A stretch of 46,782 bases of DNA. Source: Eggerthella sp. (GTDB taxonomy: Bacteria > Actinomycetota > Coriobacteriia > Coriobacteriales > Eggerthellaceae). The DNA is taken from the NCBI GenBank assembly GCA_030540085.1, contig JAUNWY010000004.1, positions 1 through 46,782 on the forward strand. Direction: 5' to 3'. Made by a program: the position numbers and the translations under genes. Of this stretch, positions 1 through 8,446 are shown one piece after another (position 1 is the first letter of the stretch; the number at the start of each line of letters is the position of its first letter). The notes under the pieces are model-generated. The model had not been told where the DNA came from. It made no database searches and saw only the letters and a list, made by a program, of their open reading frames with translations.

Positions 1-503
1 CAAAAGACGGAAGGATGATATCTTTCGGGCTTTACGAAAATAAGTTCTGGAACGAGTTTTGCGATGACATCGGCAGGCCGGATCTATATGACACTTTGAA
101 GGACACTCCTAAGCAAAATCCCACCGCATATCAAGCGATTGTAGATTTCGCAGCGTCGATGACCTTCGAAGAATGGGAAAGCTGGCTAGCGGATAAAACC
201 TACGCTATCGCACCGTGTCTCAACAAAAGCGAAGCAATAGATCTCGCCATTAGGACAAACCCTCAAACCATTAACTACGTTAACTACCCCCGATTTGGCA
301 CTGCATTGCAGACAAACACACCGCATATCGTTGGAAACATGCAGTCGAGTTTAGCCGAATCATATGAGCCCGCTTTGCTTGGCGAGTCAACCCGAAGCGT
401 TCTTTCGTGGGTCGGCGCATCCACAAAAGAAATCAATGCCATGGTTGAAAGAGGCGCAGTCATCTGCGCAGATGACGACGATACACTCGAAGCAAGTGCC
501 TAG
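1..503 (+). CDS. CaiB/BaiF-type CoA-transferase, C-terminal fragment (5' end outside window)
   Basis: The reading frame is open from the window edge to a TAG at 501-503. The visible part resembles the C-terminal region of family III CoA-transferases: a 'DGRMISFGLYENKFWNEFC' stretch, then a 'GRPDL' motif, a tryptophan-rich helix ('FEEWESWL') and the late 'NTPHIVGN' segment. These enzymes move CoA between acyl groups such as carnitine, cinnamate or bile acids. There is an in-frame ATG at 15, but the family-like residues just before it suggest it is internal. The substrate cannot be read from this fragment. A CaiA-like acyl-CoA dehydrogenase is encoded 28 kb away, so related acyl-CoA chemistry is plausible. 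Family call fairly sure, substrate unknown. Confidence 0.8.
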   Translation, partial: KDGRMISFGLYENKFWNEFCDDIGRPDLYDTLKDTPKQNPTAYQAIVDFAASMTFEEWESWLADKTYAIAPCLNKSEAIDLAIRTNPQTINYVNYPRFGTALQTNTPHIVGNMQSSLAESYEPALLGESTRSVLSWVGASTKEINAMVERGAVICADDDDTLEASA

Positions 504-549
504 CCCTCTCATATTCGCAATGCACTCAATTGCGATTCTCTCCATTATA

Positions 550-590
550 GCGCGCCGACGATCCCCCCTTGATCCCGATAGTCGGCGCGC
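550..590. terminator. Hairpin between convergent genes, possible bidirectional terminator
   Basis: A perfect 10-bp inverted repeat (GCGCGCCGAC at 550-559, GTCGGCGCGC at 581-590) with a 21-nt loop lies between the CoA-transferase and the convergent HD gene. The flanks are only moderately T-rich on either strand, so termination is likely but not certain. Confidence 0.5.
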
Positions 591-700
591 ATCTCTATTT
601 CCGCAAAGCACACCTCGCCCAATTGCCCATAGAACCCATTATCAAGCATGATTCGATTGGGCCAGCGAAGTGCCAGAGCGGCTTTTCCGGTAAAGAAACC

Positions 701-1594
701 CTAACAGTTGCGCTTCAACCAAACACGCAGTTCGTTTTCCATACGCTCGAACTCCGCTTTGGTTCTTTCGTTGGAAAAACCCTCTTTTAGACCCAAAGAC
801 TTCTTTGCAATCTCAAAGATTTCGCCCTGCTCCACCAGAATCTTACGACTCTCGGCATAGGTAAGCTCAAAAGCGAAGCAGAGGAAGCCCACAACGTAAT
901 CGGCGGGAAAAACTCGATCATTGCGCTTTACGCAGCGACGCTCGGCAAACGCTTCGAGCACCGAAGAAGAAAGCCTGCTTTGACGCAACGTATCGAGAGA
1001 GACGCCCAGAATGGTATCGGCATCGCTAAGGCTGACGGTGTGGAGAATGTCCAGCTTATCGGCGTCGCGCACAATGTTGCAGAAACGCCGCGTTCTATCA
1101 GGCAAATCGTCGGGAAGGCGATAGTCGCCATGAGTAGCTATCGCGGCACGGATCAGCTGATCTTCCTTGGATCCCTCGACAAAATCTCTCATGCGCACCT
1201 TGCCAGGGGCGAGCCCAGCAAAAAGAGCTATGCCGGGATTTCGACGTGAAACCCTCCCGCCAGACGATTCGGGAACAACTTCGAATGGGGGCATCCCAGC
1301 AGGTTGGCTAAACAGCACCTCTGCTCCCAATTTGGCATGATTAGTTGAACGCGCATCCGAAAACGTGCCCCAACGGCGCAGCTGTTCGAATCGACCCATA
1401 TCGTGCAGCAGTCCAATCGTCCACGCCAGGTCAAGATCATCCTGTTTCAAGCCATTGCTCTCGGCAATCCGCTCGCATAAACCGGCAACCCGTTTTGAGT
1501 GCTCGATCTTCAATGCTATGCGCTGATTGCAAGAATCGTATGCCTCGACATAATCCGAAAATGCCCGTAGGACTTTGCTGCGATCGATTTTCAT
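701..1594 (-). CDS. HD-domain metal-dependent phosphohydrolase
   Basis: A 297-residue soluble protein with the HD-superfamily metal ligands in order: His32 in 'IEHSKRV', His64-Asp65 in 'GLLHDMGRFE', a histidine near 154 ('ATHGDY') and the late aspartate in 'RDADKLD' (177-182). HD proteins hydrolyse phosphoesters of nucleotides or cyclic nucleotides; the substrate here is not evident. There is no signal peptide or membrane segment. The ATG is preceded by an AGAGGA-like ribosome site. It is transcribed alone, downstream of the aminotransferase terminator and convergent with the CoA-transferase. Confidence 0.85.
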   Translation of the reverse strand: MKIDRSKVLRAFSDYVEAYDSCNQRIALKIEHSKRVAGLCERIAESNGLKQDDLDLAWTIGLLHDMGRFEQLRRWGTFSDARSTNHAKLGAEVLFSQPAGMPPFEVVPESSGGRVSRRNPGIALFAGLAPGKVRMRDFVEGSKEDQLIRAAIATHGDYRLPDDLPDRTRRFCNIVRDADKLDILHTVSLSDADTILGVSLDTLRQSRLSSSVLEAFAERRCVKRNDRVFPADYVVGFLCFAFELTYAESRKILVEQGEIFEIAKKSLGLKEGFSNERTKAEFERMENELRVWLKRNC

Positions 1595-1693
1595 TTCAGT
1601 CCTCTTTCTTTCCCCTTAAGCTTACTCTTGCTCGAACCACAAAACCGCAGAAACATACAGCTTCAATCTCTGGCATTTTCCGTGTCAGAATAC

Positions 1694-1722
1694 AAAAAAG
1701 CGCGCCCCAGCAGGAACGCGCT
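1694..1722 (-). terminator. Intrinsic terminator of the aminotransferase gene
   Basis: On the minus strand AGCGCG pairs with CGCGCT across a 12-nt loop and is followed directly by a run of T (the A-run at 1694-1699 on plus). It lies 26 nt past the aminotransferase stop. Confidence 0.8.
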
Positions 1723-1747
1723 AGATAAATACTTGCCAGGTTGGAGC

Positions 1748-3040
1748 TTATGCCTCGAGGAGCTTTTCCACAGAAGCAAGCTTAACGCAGCAAACGAATA
1801 CCTTCAGTGCCGACTCGAGCTCTTCCAGCGGAGGAAGCGTAGGGGCAATGCGGATGTTGGAATCCTTGGGATCGTTCTTGTAAGGATAGGTAGCACCAGC
1901 ACCCGTCATGGTAACGCCAGCTTCCTTGGCCATAGCAACGATATGCTTTGCAGTTCCTTCGGGAGCGTCAAACGAAACGAAGTAACCACCACGAGGATTG
2001 CTCCAAGAACCACAACCCGTGCCAGCCAAGCCCTCTTCCAGCATCTTCAGAACCAGCTCGAACTTCGGGCGAATGATGGAAGCATGCTTCGCCATGTGAG
2101 CGGCGATTCCGTCAGCGTCTTTGAGGAAGCGAACATGACGCATCTGGTTCAACTTGTCGTGACCGATGGTCTGAACGCCCATGCGCTTCTTGATTTCAGC
2201 GATGTTTTCTGGGCTTGCAGCCATAGCCGCAACACCTGCGCCAGGGAACGTTACCTTTGAAGTGGAAGCGAACTTGAAATAGCGGTTGGGATTACCAGCC
2301 TCAACGCAGGCCTTGGCGATATCAAGAAGCTGATCCTGCTGTGCAGCATCGTCATAAAGATGATGCACGGTATAGGCGTTGTCCCAGAAGATACGGAAAT
2401 CTTCAGCAGCGCATTTCATGGAAGCAAGTCGACGCACTACCTCATCGGAATAGGTAACGCCGCCAGGATTGGAATACTTGGGAACGCACCAAATACCCTT
2501 AAATGCAGAATCGTTGGCAACCAGTTCCTCGACAGCGTCCATATCGGGACCATCGTTGGTCATGGGAACAGTAACCATCTCGATACCAAATGCCTCGGTA
2601 ACGCCGAAATGTCGATCGTAACCAGGAACAGGGCAAACAAACTTTACTTTATCCAGCTGGCTCCAGGGAGTTGCGCCAAGCGTACCGAATACCCAGCAAC
2701 GCATGATGGTGTCATACATGATGTTCAAGCTGGAATTGCCGAAAACAATAGTGTTCTCCGCTTCGTCATCGAGCATAGAAGCCATGAGCTTCTTGGCCTC
2801 CGGCAGACCATCAACTACGCCATAGTTGCGAATGTCGGTACCGTTTTCAGCCTTGCAATCATCGGAAGAAGGCAGGATGTCCAGCATGGGCATGCTCAAA
2901 TCGAGCTGATCGGAGCCCGGCTTACCGCGCGCCATATTCAGAGACAGACCCTGAGCCTTGTAGGTTTCGTATTCTTCAGTGAGTGCGGTTTTGAGCGTGG
3001 TGAGCTCTTCTTTCCCCAGTTCCGCGTAAGTGGGCATCAT
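1748..3040 (-). CDS. PLP-dependent class I aminotransferase (aspartate aminotransferase-like, PF12897 type)
   Basis: About 430 residues. Fold-type I features are visible: an early 'MARGKPGSDQLDL' segment that places the substrate, 'NYGVVDGLPEAKKL', 'NSSLNIMYD' at the cofactor phosphate, 'IFWDNAY' with the Asp and Tyr that hold the pyridine ring, and 'STSKVTFPG', whose Lys (about 262) should form the Schiff base. The spacing matches the single-domain aminotransferase family often labelled aspartate or alanine aminotransferase. An upstream in-frame ATG at 3097 is possible, but a GGAAGG site sits just before the ATG pair at 3040/3037 and the family-like sequence starts there. A strong promoter lies at 3106-3134. 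The exact amino donor is inferred only by family. Confidence 0.88.
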   Translation of the reverse strand: MMPTYAELGKEELTTLKTALTEEYETYKAQGLSLNMARGKPGSDQLDLSMPMLDILPSSDDCKAENGTDIRNYGVVDGLPEAKKLMASMLDDEAENTIVFGNSSLNIMYDTIMRCWVFGTLGATPWSQLDKVKFVCPVPGYDRHFGVTEAFGIEMVTVPMTNDGPDMDAVEELVANDSAFKGIWCVPKYSNPGGVTYSDEVVRRLASMKCAAEDFRIFWDNAYTVHHLYDDAAQQDQLLDIAKACVEAGNPNRYFKFASTSKVTFPGAGVAAMAASPENIAEIKKRMGVQTIGHDKLNQMRHVRFLKDADGIAAHMAKHASIIRPKFELVLKMLEEGLAGTGCGSWSNPRGGYFVSFDAPEGTAKHIVAMAKEAGVTMTGAGATYPYKNDPKDSNIRIAPTLPPLEELESALKVFVCCVKLASVEKLLEA

Positions 3041-3105
3041 GCTTCCTTCCATTTGCCTTACAAAGCGACTGCATCTTACAATCGCTAAGTCTACCAATCT
3101 TTTTC

Positions 3106-3134
3106 AGTATAGGTGTTGCCTGCGCCACTCGCAA
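3106..3134 (-). promoter_or_regulatory. Sigma-70-type promoter of the aminotransferase gene
   Basis: Minus strand: TTGCGA (3129-3134), 17-nt spacer, TATACT (3106-3111). It lies about 66 nt before the chosen start. Confidence 0.7.
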
Positions 3135-3165
3135 AAGAAGTAACACTATTAGGGCTCAAGCACAA

Positions 3166-3190
3166 AACCCTGCACCATATTAAGGGTGGG
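3166..3190 (-). terminator. Weak terminator-like hairpin after the zinc-ribbon gene
   Basis: Minus strand ACCCT ... AGGGT followed by TTTTG, about 20-40 nt past the stop of the zinc-ribbon gene. The stem is only 5 bp, so the call is tentative. Confidence 0.4.
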
Positions 3191-3208
3191 CGGCAACTTC
3201 CCTCTTTG

Positions 3209-4096
3209 CTAGAAACATCTCATTTCGGAGATCGCGCAATCATCGTACTTATTGCCCTCATACACCGAATCGATTCTCAGCGTAATCGAGGAAGTGCTTA
3301 CCGCTGGAAAGCTAATCGACTGAACTACTCGATACGAATCGGCGAGCGTCACCTGTGCTACCACCTCACCCGAATCAGCAATCAAAGACACCTGCTTCGG
3401 ACGCGCATTCTTGTAGTAAATGTCGGTAGATTTGCCATAACCAGCCACCAATTCCAAGCAGCTTACCGTCGCCTTGCCACCAGAAGCACGAGATACCGTT
3501 ACGCTCTGGCCCGCCCCCGATCCAGACGAACCCTCAACCCAGGCAGTGTTCCAGTCTCCATCGCTTAAGTTGCTTGCAACATACGTGCCGTATTCACTCG
3601 CGGGAAGAACCGAAGAGGCGGAATAGCTGCTCAACTGGCACGCGCCCATCTCCCCAGAAAAGCCCGACAACGCACGAACCGATACTTCAGTCTGCGCCGA
3701 AGAGCTCTCCTTCTTGGAAGTAACAGAAGAATCAGAATTCTTAGAGTCATGGGAAGATGCGTTACTGCCGGAATCGTCGGTCTGCTGCTGCGAGGCGACA
3801 TTGGAGGAGGGAGCTTCCGCCTCATTCGAAGCGGGACGCATAACCAATACCAAACAAACAATAACCGCCAACGCAACGCCCAGGACCACAGAAAGAACAA
3901 CCACCGCTTTGTTGACCGGCTTCCTGTTTGCCACAGCGGGAGCAGATACCGCCGCCTGAGCCGACGAGGCAGGCGCTTGATCAGCAGGCTCCTGCTGGCA
4001 AGTAGGCCCAGAGGCGGGAGTTTGAGCCAAGCCGCAATGTACGCAAAATCTGTCTTCGTCTTCCAGTTCCGCCCCACAGTGAATGCAGTATTTCAT
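3209..4096 (-). CDS. Zinc-ribbon, single-pass membrane protein with discoidin-like (NADase-type glycan-binding) C-terminal domain
   Basis: 295 residues. Order of parts: an N-terminal CX2C...CX2C zinc ribbon (Cys4, Cys7, Cys18, Cys21), an Ala/Pro/Gln-rich linker, one membrane helix (about 64-86), a Ser/Asp-rich spacer (about 90-135), then a beta-sandwich-like domain (about 140-295) with 'LSDGDWNTAWVEG', 'GAGQSVTV', 'YGKSTDIYYKNARPK' and 'TLRIDSVYEG'. This is the pattern of the discoidin-like 'NADase-type glycan-binding' domain. The predicted topology is ribbon in the cytoplasm and sandwich outside. Its ATG overlaps the stop of the preceding OYE-HAD gene in an ATGA, so the two are probably translationally coupled. 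Function unknown; a cell-surface binding role is inferred from the domain only. Confidence 0.8.
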   Translation of the reverse strand: MKYCIHCGAELEDEDRFCVHCGLAQTPASGPTCQQEPADQAPASSAQAAVSAPAVANRKPVNKAVVVLSVVLGVALAVIVCLVLVMRPASNEAEAPSSNVASQQQTDDSGSNASSHDSKNSDSSVTSKKESSSAQTEVSVRALSGFSGEMGACQLSSYSASSVLPASEYGTYVASNLSDGDWNTAWVEGSSGSGAGQSVTVSRASGGKATVSCLELVAGYGKSTDIYYKNARPKQVSLIADSGEVVAQVTLADSYRVVQSISFPAVSTSSITLRIDSVYEGNKYDDCAISEMRCF

Positions 4097-5769
4097 GAAA
4101 GGACCCCCTGAACGGCACCGGGAATTTCCTCAGGTGCCGAAACGCATGCCTTCGCCATTTCCAGCTCTTCATCGGCACCAAAACCATACGTGCAACCGAT
4201 GAAGGGAATGTTCGCCTTTGTTGCCACTTCCCCATCGTGGAAGCGATCCCCTACCATCACACGAGGGACGGCATGACGCTCCGCTACCTGCTGATATATC
4301 TGCCATTTCGGCATTTCGCCAAAATCTTCAGCACAATAATAGGCATCAAACCAGGCATCCAGGCCAAACATCGCACGATGGACCTCGCAATAGCGGGTGC
4401 GACAGTTGCTGATAAACGCAAGTTCGTAGCCGTCAGAGCAAAGCTCGTCGAGCATTTCGGGCACCCCCGGGAACAATCGAGCCTTGCCTTCCTCGGTAAG
4501 ACGGTCCATTTCATTTCCCACGATTTCCGCTGCCTGACGCCATATTTCTTCAGGAAGGTTGGGGGCAAACGTGGTCCACATGGCTTCCGTGGTCCAGCCC
4601 AGCCACCTGCTGATCCATTCGTCGGTAAACTCTTGTGGCGGCATGTGGCCCTCGGAAACCAACCAAGCATATGCCTTGCGAAATGCAGGACCATAAATTG
4701 CCATGCTGTCATGCAGAGTTCCGTCGAAATCGAAGAACACCGTTCCTTTAACGCTGGTACCACCTGCGAGCTCAATAGCATTTTTTGCCCATAACGAATC
4801 TTTCAGAACCGTACGACCCACACCCACTAAATCGGCTTGGCCCTTCTCCAGAATACGCTCGGCACCTTCAAGAGTCCTCACGCCTCCGGTCACAATAACG
4901 GGGACCGTAACTGCTTCGCGGATCGCAGCTGAGTCTTCACCGAAATAGCCTTCGGTCTTAGAGCCGTCACCGCGATAGCCGCATAAACCACCCGAGATAT
5001 CCAGCAGATCGACTCCTGCTTCCTCGAATATCCTGCACGCTGCAACAGCATCTTCCCTTGTTGCTCCACCTTCTTCATAATCACAGGCACCCAAGCGAAG
5101 CGCCAACAAGTAATCGGGACCCACCTCGTTTCGGACCGCCTCAATGACTTGGCAATGCAGACGAGTACGCCCTGCTATGTTCGCACCCGAATAGTCGTCC
5201 GTGCGCTTATTGGTTATCGGGGAATAGAACTGGCTCAAAAGATATCCGTGTGCCGAATGGATCTCGACGCCATCGAAGCCAGCTTCTTTAGCGCGACGCG
5301 CCGCAGACGCAAAGTCGGCAACAACCTGGTCGATTTCTTGCTGGGTCATAGCATGCGCCTGCACTACTTCCCCTCTTGTTGTGGTATAGGGCATTGCGCT
5401 TGGAGCAGGCGCCGTCAGAGGTTCACCGCCCAAAGCAGAAATAGACTTACCACCAGCGTGGTTGATCTGTGCTACCACCTTGCAGCCATTACGATGGATG
5501 ACCTCAACAAGCCTTTTCAGGCAGGGAATGTCATCGTCCGAAGCAAAAGAAACCTGCCCTTTGCTTGCCTGGCCTTCTTTGCTGATATAGCTATGCTCGG
5601 CGACCACCAAGCCAAAATAGCCGCCCTTCGTCTTTTCGTCGTAATACTCGCACAGGGCATCGCTCACTTTGCCCTGCCCCTCCGATTTCTCGGTAGCCAT
5701 CGGGGGCATTACCAAACGGTTGCGTAGTCTGACTTTCCCCAGAGGAAGAGGGTGAACCAGCAAAGACAT
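4093..5769 (-). CDS. Old yellow enzyme-type NADH:flavin oxidoreductase fused to a HAD-family phosphatase
   Basis: 558 residues from an ATG with GAAGGAG five nt upstream; a longer frame to 5850 lacks such a site. Residues 1-338 form a complete short-form FMN TIM barrel: 'RNRLVMPPM', 'QINHAGGK', the His171/His174 pair in 'EIHSAHGYLLSQF' that binds the substrate carbonyl, 'TNKRTDDYSG', and the phosphate-binding 'VGVGRTVLKD' end. It lacks the Fe-S/FAD half of 2-enoate reductases. Residues 342-558 are a full HAD hydrolase: DFDGT (Asp347, Asp349), Ser454 in 'ISNC', Lys488 in 'PKWQ', and 'GDRFHD' (508-512). The barrel should reduce activated alkenes; the HAD part should remove phosphate from a small molecule. 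It lies just past the riboflavin operon but behind that operon's terminator. Both active sites look intact, so this is a genuine fusion unless a sequencing error has joined two genes. Confidence 0.9.
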   Translation of the reverse strand: MSLLVHPLPLGKVRLRNRLVMPPMATEKSEGQGKVSDALCEYYDEKTKGGYFGLVVAEHSYISKEGQASKGQVSFASDDDIPCLKRLVEVIHRNGCKVVAQINHAGGKSISALGGEPLTAPAPSAMPYTTTRGEVVQAHAMTQQEIDQVVADFASAARRAKEAGFDGVEIHSAHGYLLSQFYSPITNKRTDDYSGANIAGRTRLHCQVIEAVRNEVGPDYLLALRLGACDYEEGGATREDAVAACRIFEEAGVDLLDISGGLCGYRGDGSKTEGYFGEDSAAIREAVTVPVIVTGGVRTLEGAERILEKGQADLVGVGRTVLKDSLWAKNAIELAGGTSVKGTVFFDFDGTLHDSMAIYGPAFRKAYAWLVSEGHMPPQEFTDEWISRWLGWTTEAMWTTFAPNLPEEIWRQAAEIVGNEMDRLTEEGKARLFPGVPEMLDELCSDGYELAFISNCRTRYCEVHRAMFGLDAWFDAYYCAEDFGEMPKWQIYQQVAERHAVPRVMVGDRFHDGEVATKANIPFIGCTYGFGADEELEMAKACVSAPEEIPGAVQGVLS

Positions 5770-5803
5770 ATCAGCTCCTTCGTTGCAGCAGCGAAATACT
5801 ATT

Positions 5804-5832
5804 AATACAGGATACTTGTTGCCCTGTTTCAA
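5804..5832 (-). promoter_or_regulatory. Candidate promoter of the OYE-HAD gene
   Basis: Minus strand TTGAAA (5827-5832), 17-nt spacer, TGTATT (5804-5809), with an overlapping TATTAA alternative. It sits directly after the ribH terminator and 35 nt before the start codon. Confidence 0.45.
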
Positions 5833-5834
5833 GA

Positions 5835-5871
5835 CAAAAAACGACCCCAACTCCTACGGAGCGGGGTCGTT
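5835..5871 (-). terminator. Intrinsic terminator of the riboflavin operon
   Basis: AACGACCCC (5840-5848) pairs with GGGGTCGTT (5863-5871). On the minus strand the stem is followed by TTTTTTG. It lies 14 nt past the ribH stop. Confidence 0.88.
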
Positions 5872-5884
5872 ACCGGCTTTGATG

Positions 5885-6352
5885 CTATGCCTCGATCGTC
5901 TTGATGAGGTTAACCATTTCGATGGCACTCGTTGCGCAGTCGAAGCCCTTGTTGCCAGCCTTCGTGCCAGCACGCTCAATTGCCTGCTCGATGGTGTCGG
6001 TGGTTACCACGCCGAAGAGTACAGGCACACCGGTCTTCAGGCCAACCTGGGCAACGCCCTTGGCGGCCTCATTGCAAACCAGGTCGTAGTGGGACGTTGC
6101 GCCACGGATTACCGCGCCCAGGCAGATAACAGCATCGTACTTGCCCGATTCGGCCATCTTCTGGGCAACCAGCGGAATCTCAAATGCGCCGGGAACCCAC
6201 GCGATGTCCACGTCTTCGTCCTTGACATCGTGACGAAGCAGACCATCCATTGCGCCACCGATCAGCTTTGAAGTGATGAACTCGTTGAAACGAGCGGCCA
6301 CAATGCCAACCTTGATGCCCTCAGATACGAGCTTACCTTCGAGAGTGTTCAT
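5885..6352 (-). CDS. ribH: 6,7-dimethyl-8-ribityllumazine synthase
   Basis: 155 residues, the normal length. It condenses 5-amino-6-ribitylaminouracil with 3,4-dihydroxybutanone 4-phosphate, the step before riboflavin synthase. Family features are visible: '[12 protein letters not shown]' at the N-terminus, '[15 protein letters not shown]', '[19 protein letters not shown]' with the active-site His, and '[16 protein letters not shown]'. Last gene of ribD-ribE-ribBA-ribH. A 93-nt gap separates it from ribBA and contains a bulged hairpin at 6372-6395 with no T-run. Confidence 0.97.
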   Translation of the reverse strand: MNTLEGKLVSEGIKVGIVAARFNEFITSKLIGGAMDGLLRHDVKDEDVDIAWVPGAFEIPLVAQKMAESGKYDAVICLGAVIRGATSHYDLVCNEAAKGVAQVGLKTGVPVLFGVVTTDTIEQAIERAGTKAGNKGFDCATSAIEMVNLIKTIEA

Positions 6353-6446
6353 ATGCGTTTCCTTTCGCTATCCCCAGCGTTTTAACGCCTGGGGCTAATT
6401 CCATTCGTTTCGGGATGCAATCCCCTATTGCCTACAGGCAGTTCCG

Positions 6447-7655
6447 TTATTCCTCGACGCTTTCGAGAATATGACCCATCTTTTCCTTCTTCGTTTTCAG
6501 GTAGAAGCGGTCGTGGTCGGTCGCGGGCATCTGAATCGGCACACGATCGGTGATTTCGAGACCGAACTCGGAGAGCTGATAGACCTTATCGGGGTTATTG
6601 GTCAGAAGACGCATGGTCTTCACACCCAGATCGCGCAGGATCTGCGCGCCGATGAAGTACTCACGCTCATCTCCCTTGAAGCCCAGTGCAAGATTTGCCT
6701 CAAGCGTATCCATGCCCTTATCTTGCAGCTCGTAAGCGCGAAGCTTGTTTACCAGGCCGATGCCACGACCTTCCTGGCGCATATACAGAACCACGCCGCG
6801 GCCCTCTTCGTTAACCGCGCGCATAGCGGAAGCGAACTGATCACCGCAATCGCAACGCAAGGAACCGAATGCATCGCCAGTAAGGCATTCCGAGTGAACG
6901 CGAACCAGCAGATCTTCCCCATCGGCGATATCGCCTTTAACCAGAGCAACATGGTGCTCGCCATTGAGCTTGTTGATGTAAGCGTATGCACGGAAGTCGC
7001 CATACTTGGTGGGCATCTTGGTGTCGGCCACACGCTCTACAAGCTTGTCGTGCTTCTTGCGGTAATCCTGAAGAGCCTTAATCGAGATAAACTTCAAATC
7101 CCACTTCTCGGCGAGCTCGATAAGCTCGGGGGTGCGCATCATCGTGCCGTCATCACGCATGATCTCGCAGCACAGGCCGCATTCCTTCAAGCCGGCAAGA
7201 CGCATCAGGTCTACCGTTGCCTCAGTGTGGCCGTTGCGCTCAAGAACGCCGTTGGGCTTTGCCATCAGCGGGAACATATGGCCAGGACGGCGGAAATCCT
7301 CAGGACGAGCATTCTCATCAACGCACTTTCGAGCCGTGTAGCCACGCTCCTCGGCAGAAATGCCGGTCGTGGTGTCAACGTGATCGATCGAAACAGTAAA
7401 GGCCGTTTCGTGATTGTCGGTATTGGTGGTTACCATCTGAGGGAACATGAGCTTACGGCACAGATCGATGCTCATGGGCATACAGATCAGGCCCTTTGCA
7501 TATTTCGCCATGAAGTTCACGTTTTCGGTTGTGGCGAATTCTGCGGCGCAGATGAAGTCGCCCTCGTTTTCGCGATCGGGATCATCGGTGCACAAGATCA
7601 CCTTTCCCTGGCGAAGATCCTCCAAAGCCTCTTCAATGGTACTGAACTGGAACAT
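6447..7655 (-). CDS. ribBA: Bifunctional 3,4-dihydroxy-2-butanone-4-phosphate synthase / GTP cyclohydrolase II
   Basis: 402 residues, typical for the fused enzyme. Residues 1 to about 200 are the RibB half ('[16 protein letters not shown]', 'RPGHMFPL', 'GHTEATVDL'). About 206-402 is the RibA half, with the zinc site '[16 protein letters not shown]', '[16 protein letters not shown]' and 'LLTNNPDK'. It supplies both precursors of the pathway: the four-carbon unit from ribulose 5-phosphate and the pyrimidine from GTP. The catalytic residues look complete in both halves. Confidence 0.97.
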   Translation of the reverse strand: MFQFSTIEEALEDLRQGKVILCTDDPDRENEGDFICAAEFATTENVNFMAKYAKGLICMPMSIDLCRKLMFPQMVTTNTDNHETAFTVSIDHVDTTTGISAEERGYTARKCVDENARPEDFRRPGHMFPLMAKPNGVLERNGHTEATVDLMRLAGLKECGLCCEIMRDDGTMMRTPELIELAEKWDLKFISIKALQDYRKKHDKLVERVADTKMPTKYGDFRAYAYINKLNGEHHVALVKGDIADGEDLLVRVHSECLTGDAFGSLRCDCGDQFASAMRAVNEEGRGVVLYMRQEGRGIGLVNKLRAYELQDKGMDTLEANLALGFKGDEREYFIGAQILRDLGVKTMRLLTNNPDKVYQLSEFGLEITDRVPIQMPATDHDRFYLKTKKEKMGHILESVEE

Positions 7656-7726
7656 TACTATCCTCTCATGCCTCCCACACCTAAATGGGGAAGCGCTATT
7701 CCTGTTTTGCTATAGGAGCCAAGCCG

Positions 7727-8446
7727 CTAAAAGCCATTGCTCAGCAAAAATTCTTTCGTGATGCCGCCCTGCTTCTGCGATACCGTCCCATTTGCCTTCT
7801 CGACATAGGGGCTCACGACCGAAGCAGATTGACGGACCGTTTCGTCTGCAAGCTCCGGAGAACAAGCCAGAAGGCGTTCAACGTATTTGCCGACACAGTC
7901 GTTTTCGAGATTCACCACATCGCCCACATGCTTGGTGACCAAATTGGTCTGTGCGCGTGTGTGCGGAATGATGGAAACGCTGAAGCTTTCAGAGTCGACT
8001 TTTGCGACGGTGAGACTGATGCCATCTATGGCAATAGAGCCTTTTTCGACAATAAAGCGCAGAATGGAAGCGTCGCATCCAATGCGATACCACACAGCAT
8101 TGTCGTCCTCGTCGATGCTTTTCACCGTGCCCACACCGTCGATATGGCCCGAAACGATGTGACCGCCGAAACGTCCACCAGCGAGCATGGCGCGTTCCAG
8201 GTTCACGGGGCTTCCCGGGCGCAGCGCACCTAAAGACGAACGGTTCAGGGTTTCATGCATGACATCAGCTGAAAAGCCGCTACGCGTAAAATCGGTTACG
8301 GTAAGGCAAACCCCATTCGTCGCGATGCTGTCACCCAGATGAACATCCTCAAGCACCTTCGAAGCTGCAACGGTAAGCACGCAGGAATGGGCTCCTTTGC
8401 GAATGGAGGCCACTTTGCCCACTTCTTCCACAATGCCAGTGAACAT
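7727..8446 (-). CDS. ribE: Riboflavin synthase, alpha subunit
   Basis: 239 residues with two tandem lumazine-binding repeats: 'MFTGIVEEVGKV' opens the first, and 'GGHIVSGHIDGVG' plus 'SIAIDGISLTV' mark the second. It dismutates two lumazine molecules to riboflavin. The ATG directly abuts the ribD stop with no intervening base, so translational coupling is likely. It is about 20-30 residues longer than many RibE proteins, the excess being a C-terminal tail after about 205 without recognised motif. Confidence 0.95.
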   Translation of the reverse strand: MFTGIVEEVGKVASIRKGAHSCVLTVAASKVLEDVHLGDSIATNGVCLTVTDFTRSGFSADVMHETLNRSSLGALRPGSPVNLERAMLAGGRFGGHIVSGHIDGVGTVKSIDEDDNAVWYRIGCDASILRFIVEKGSIAIDGISLTVAKVDSESFSVSIIPHTRAQTNLVTKHVGDVVNLENDCVGKYVERLLACSPELADETVRQSASVVSPYVEKANGTVSQKQGGITKEFLLSNGF

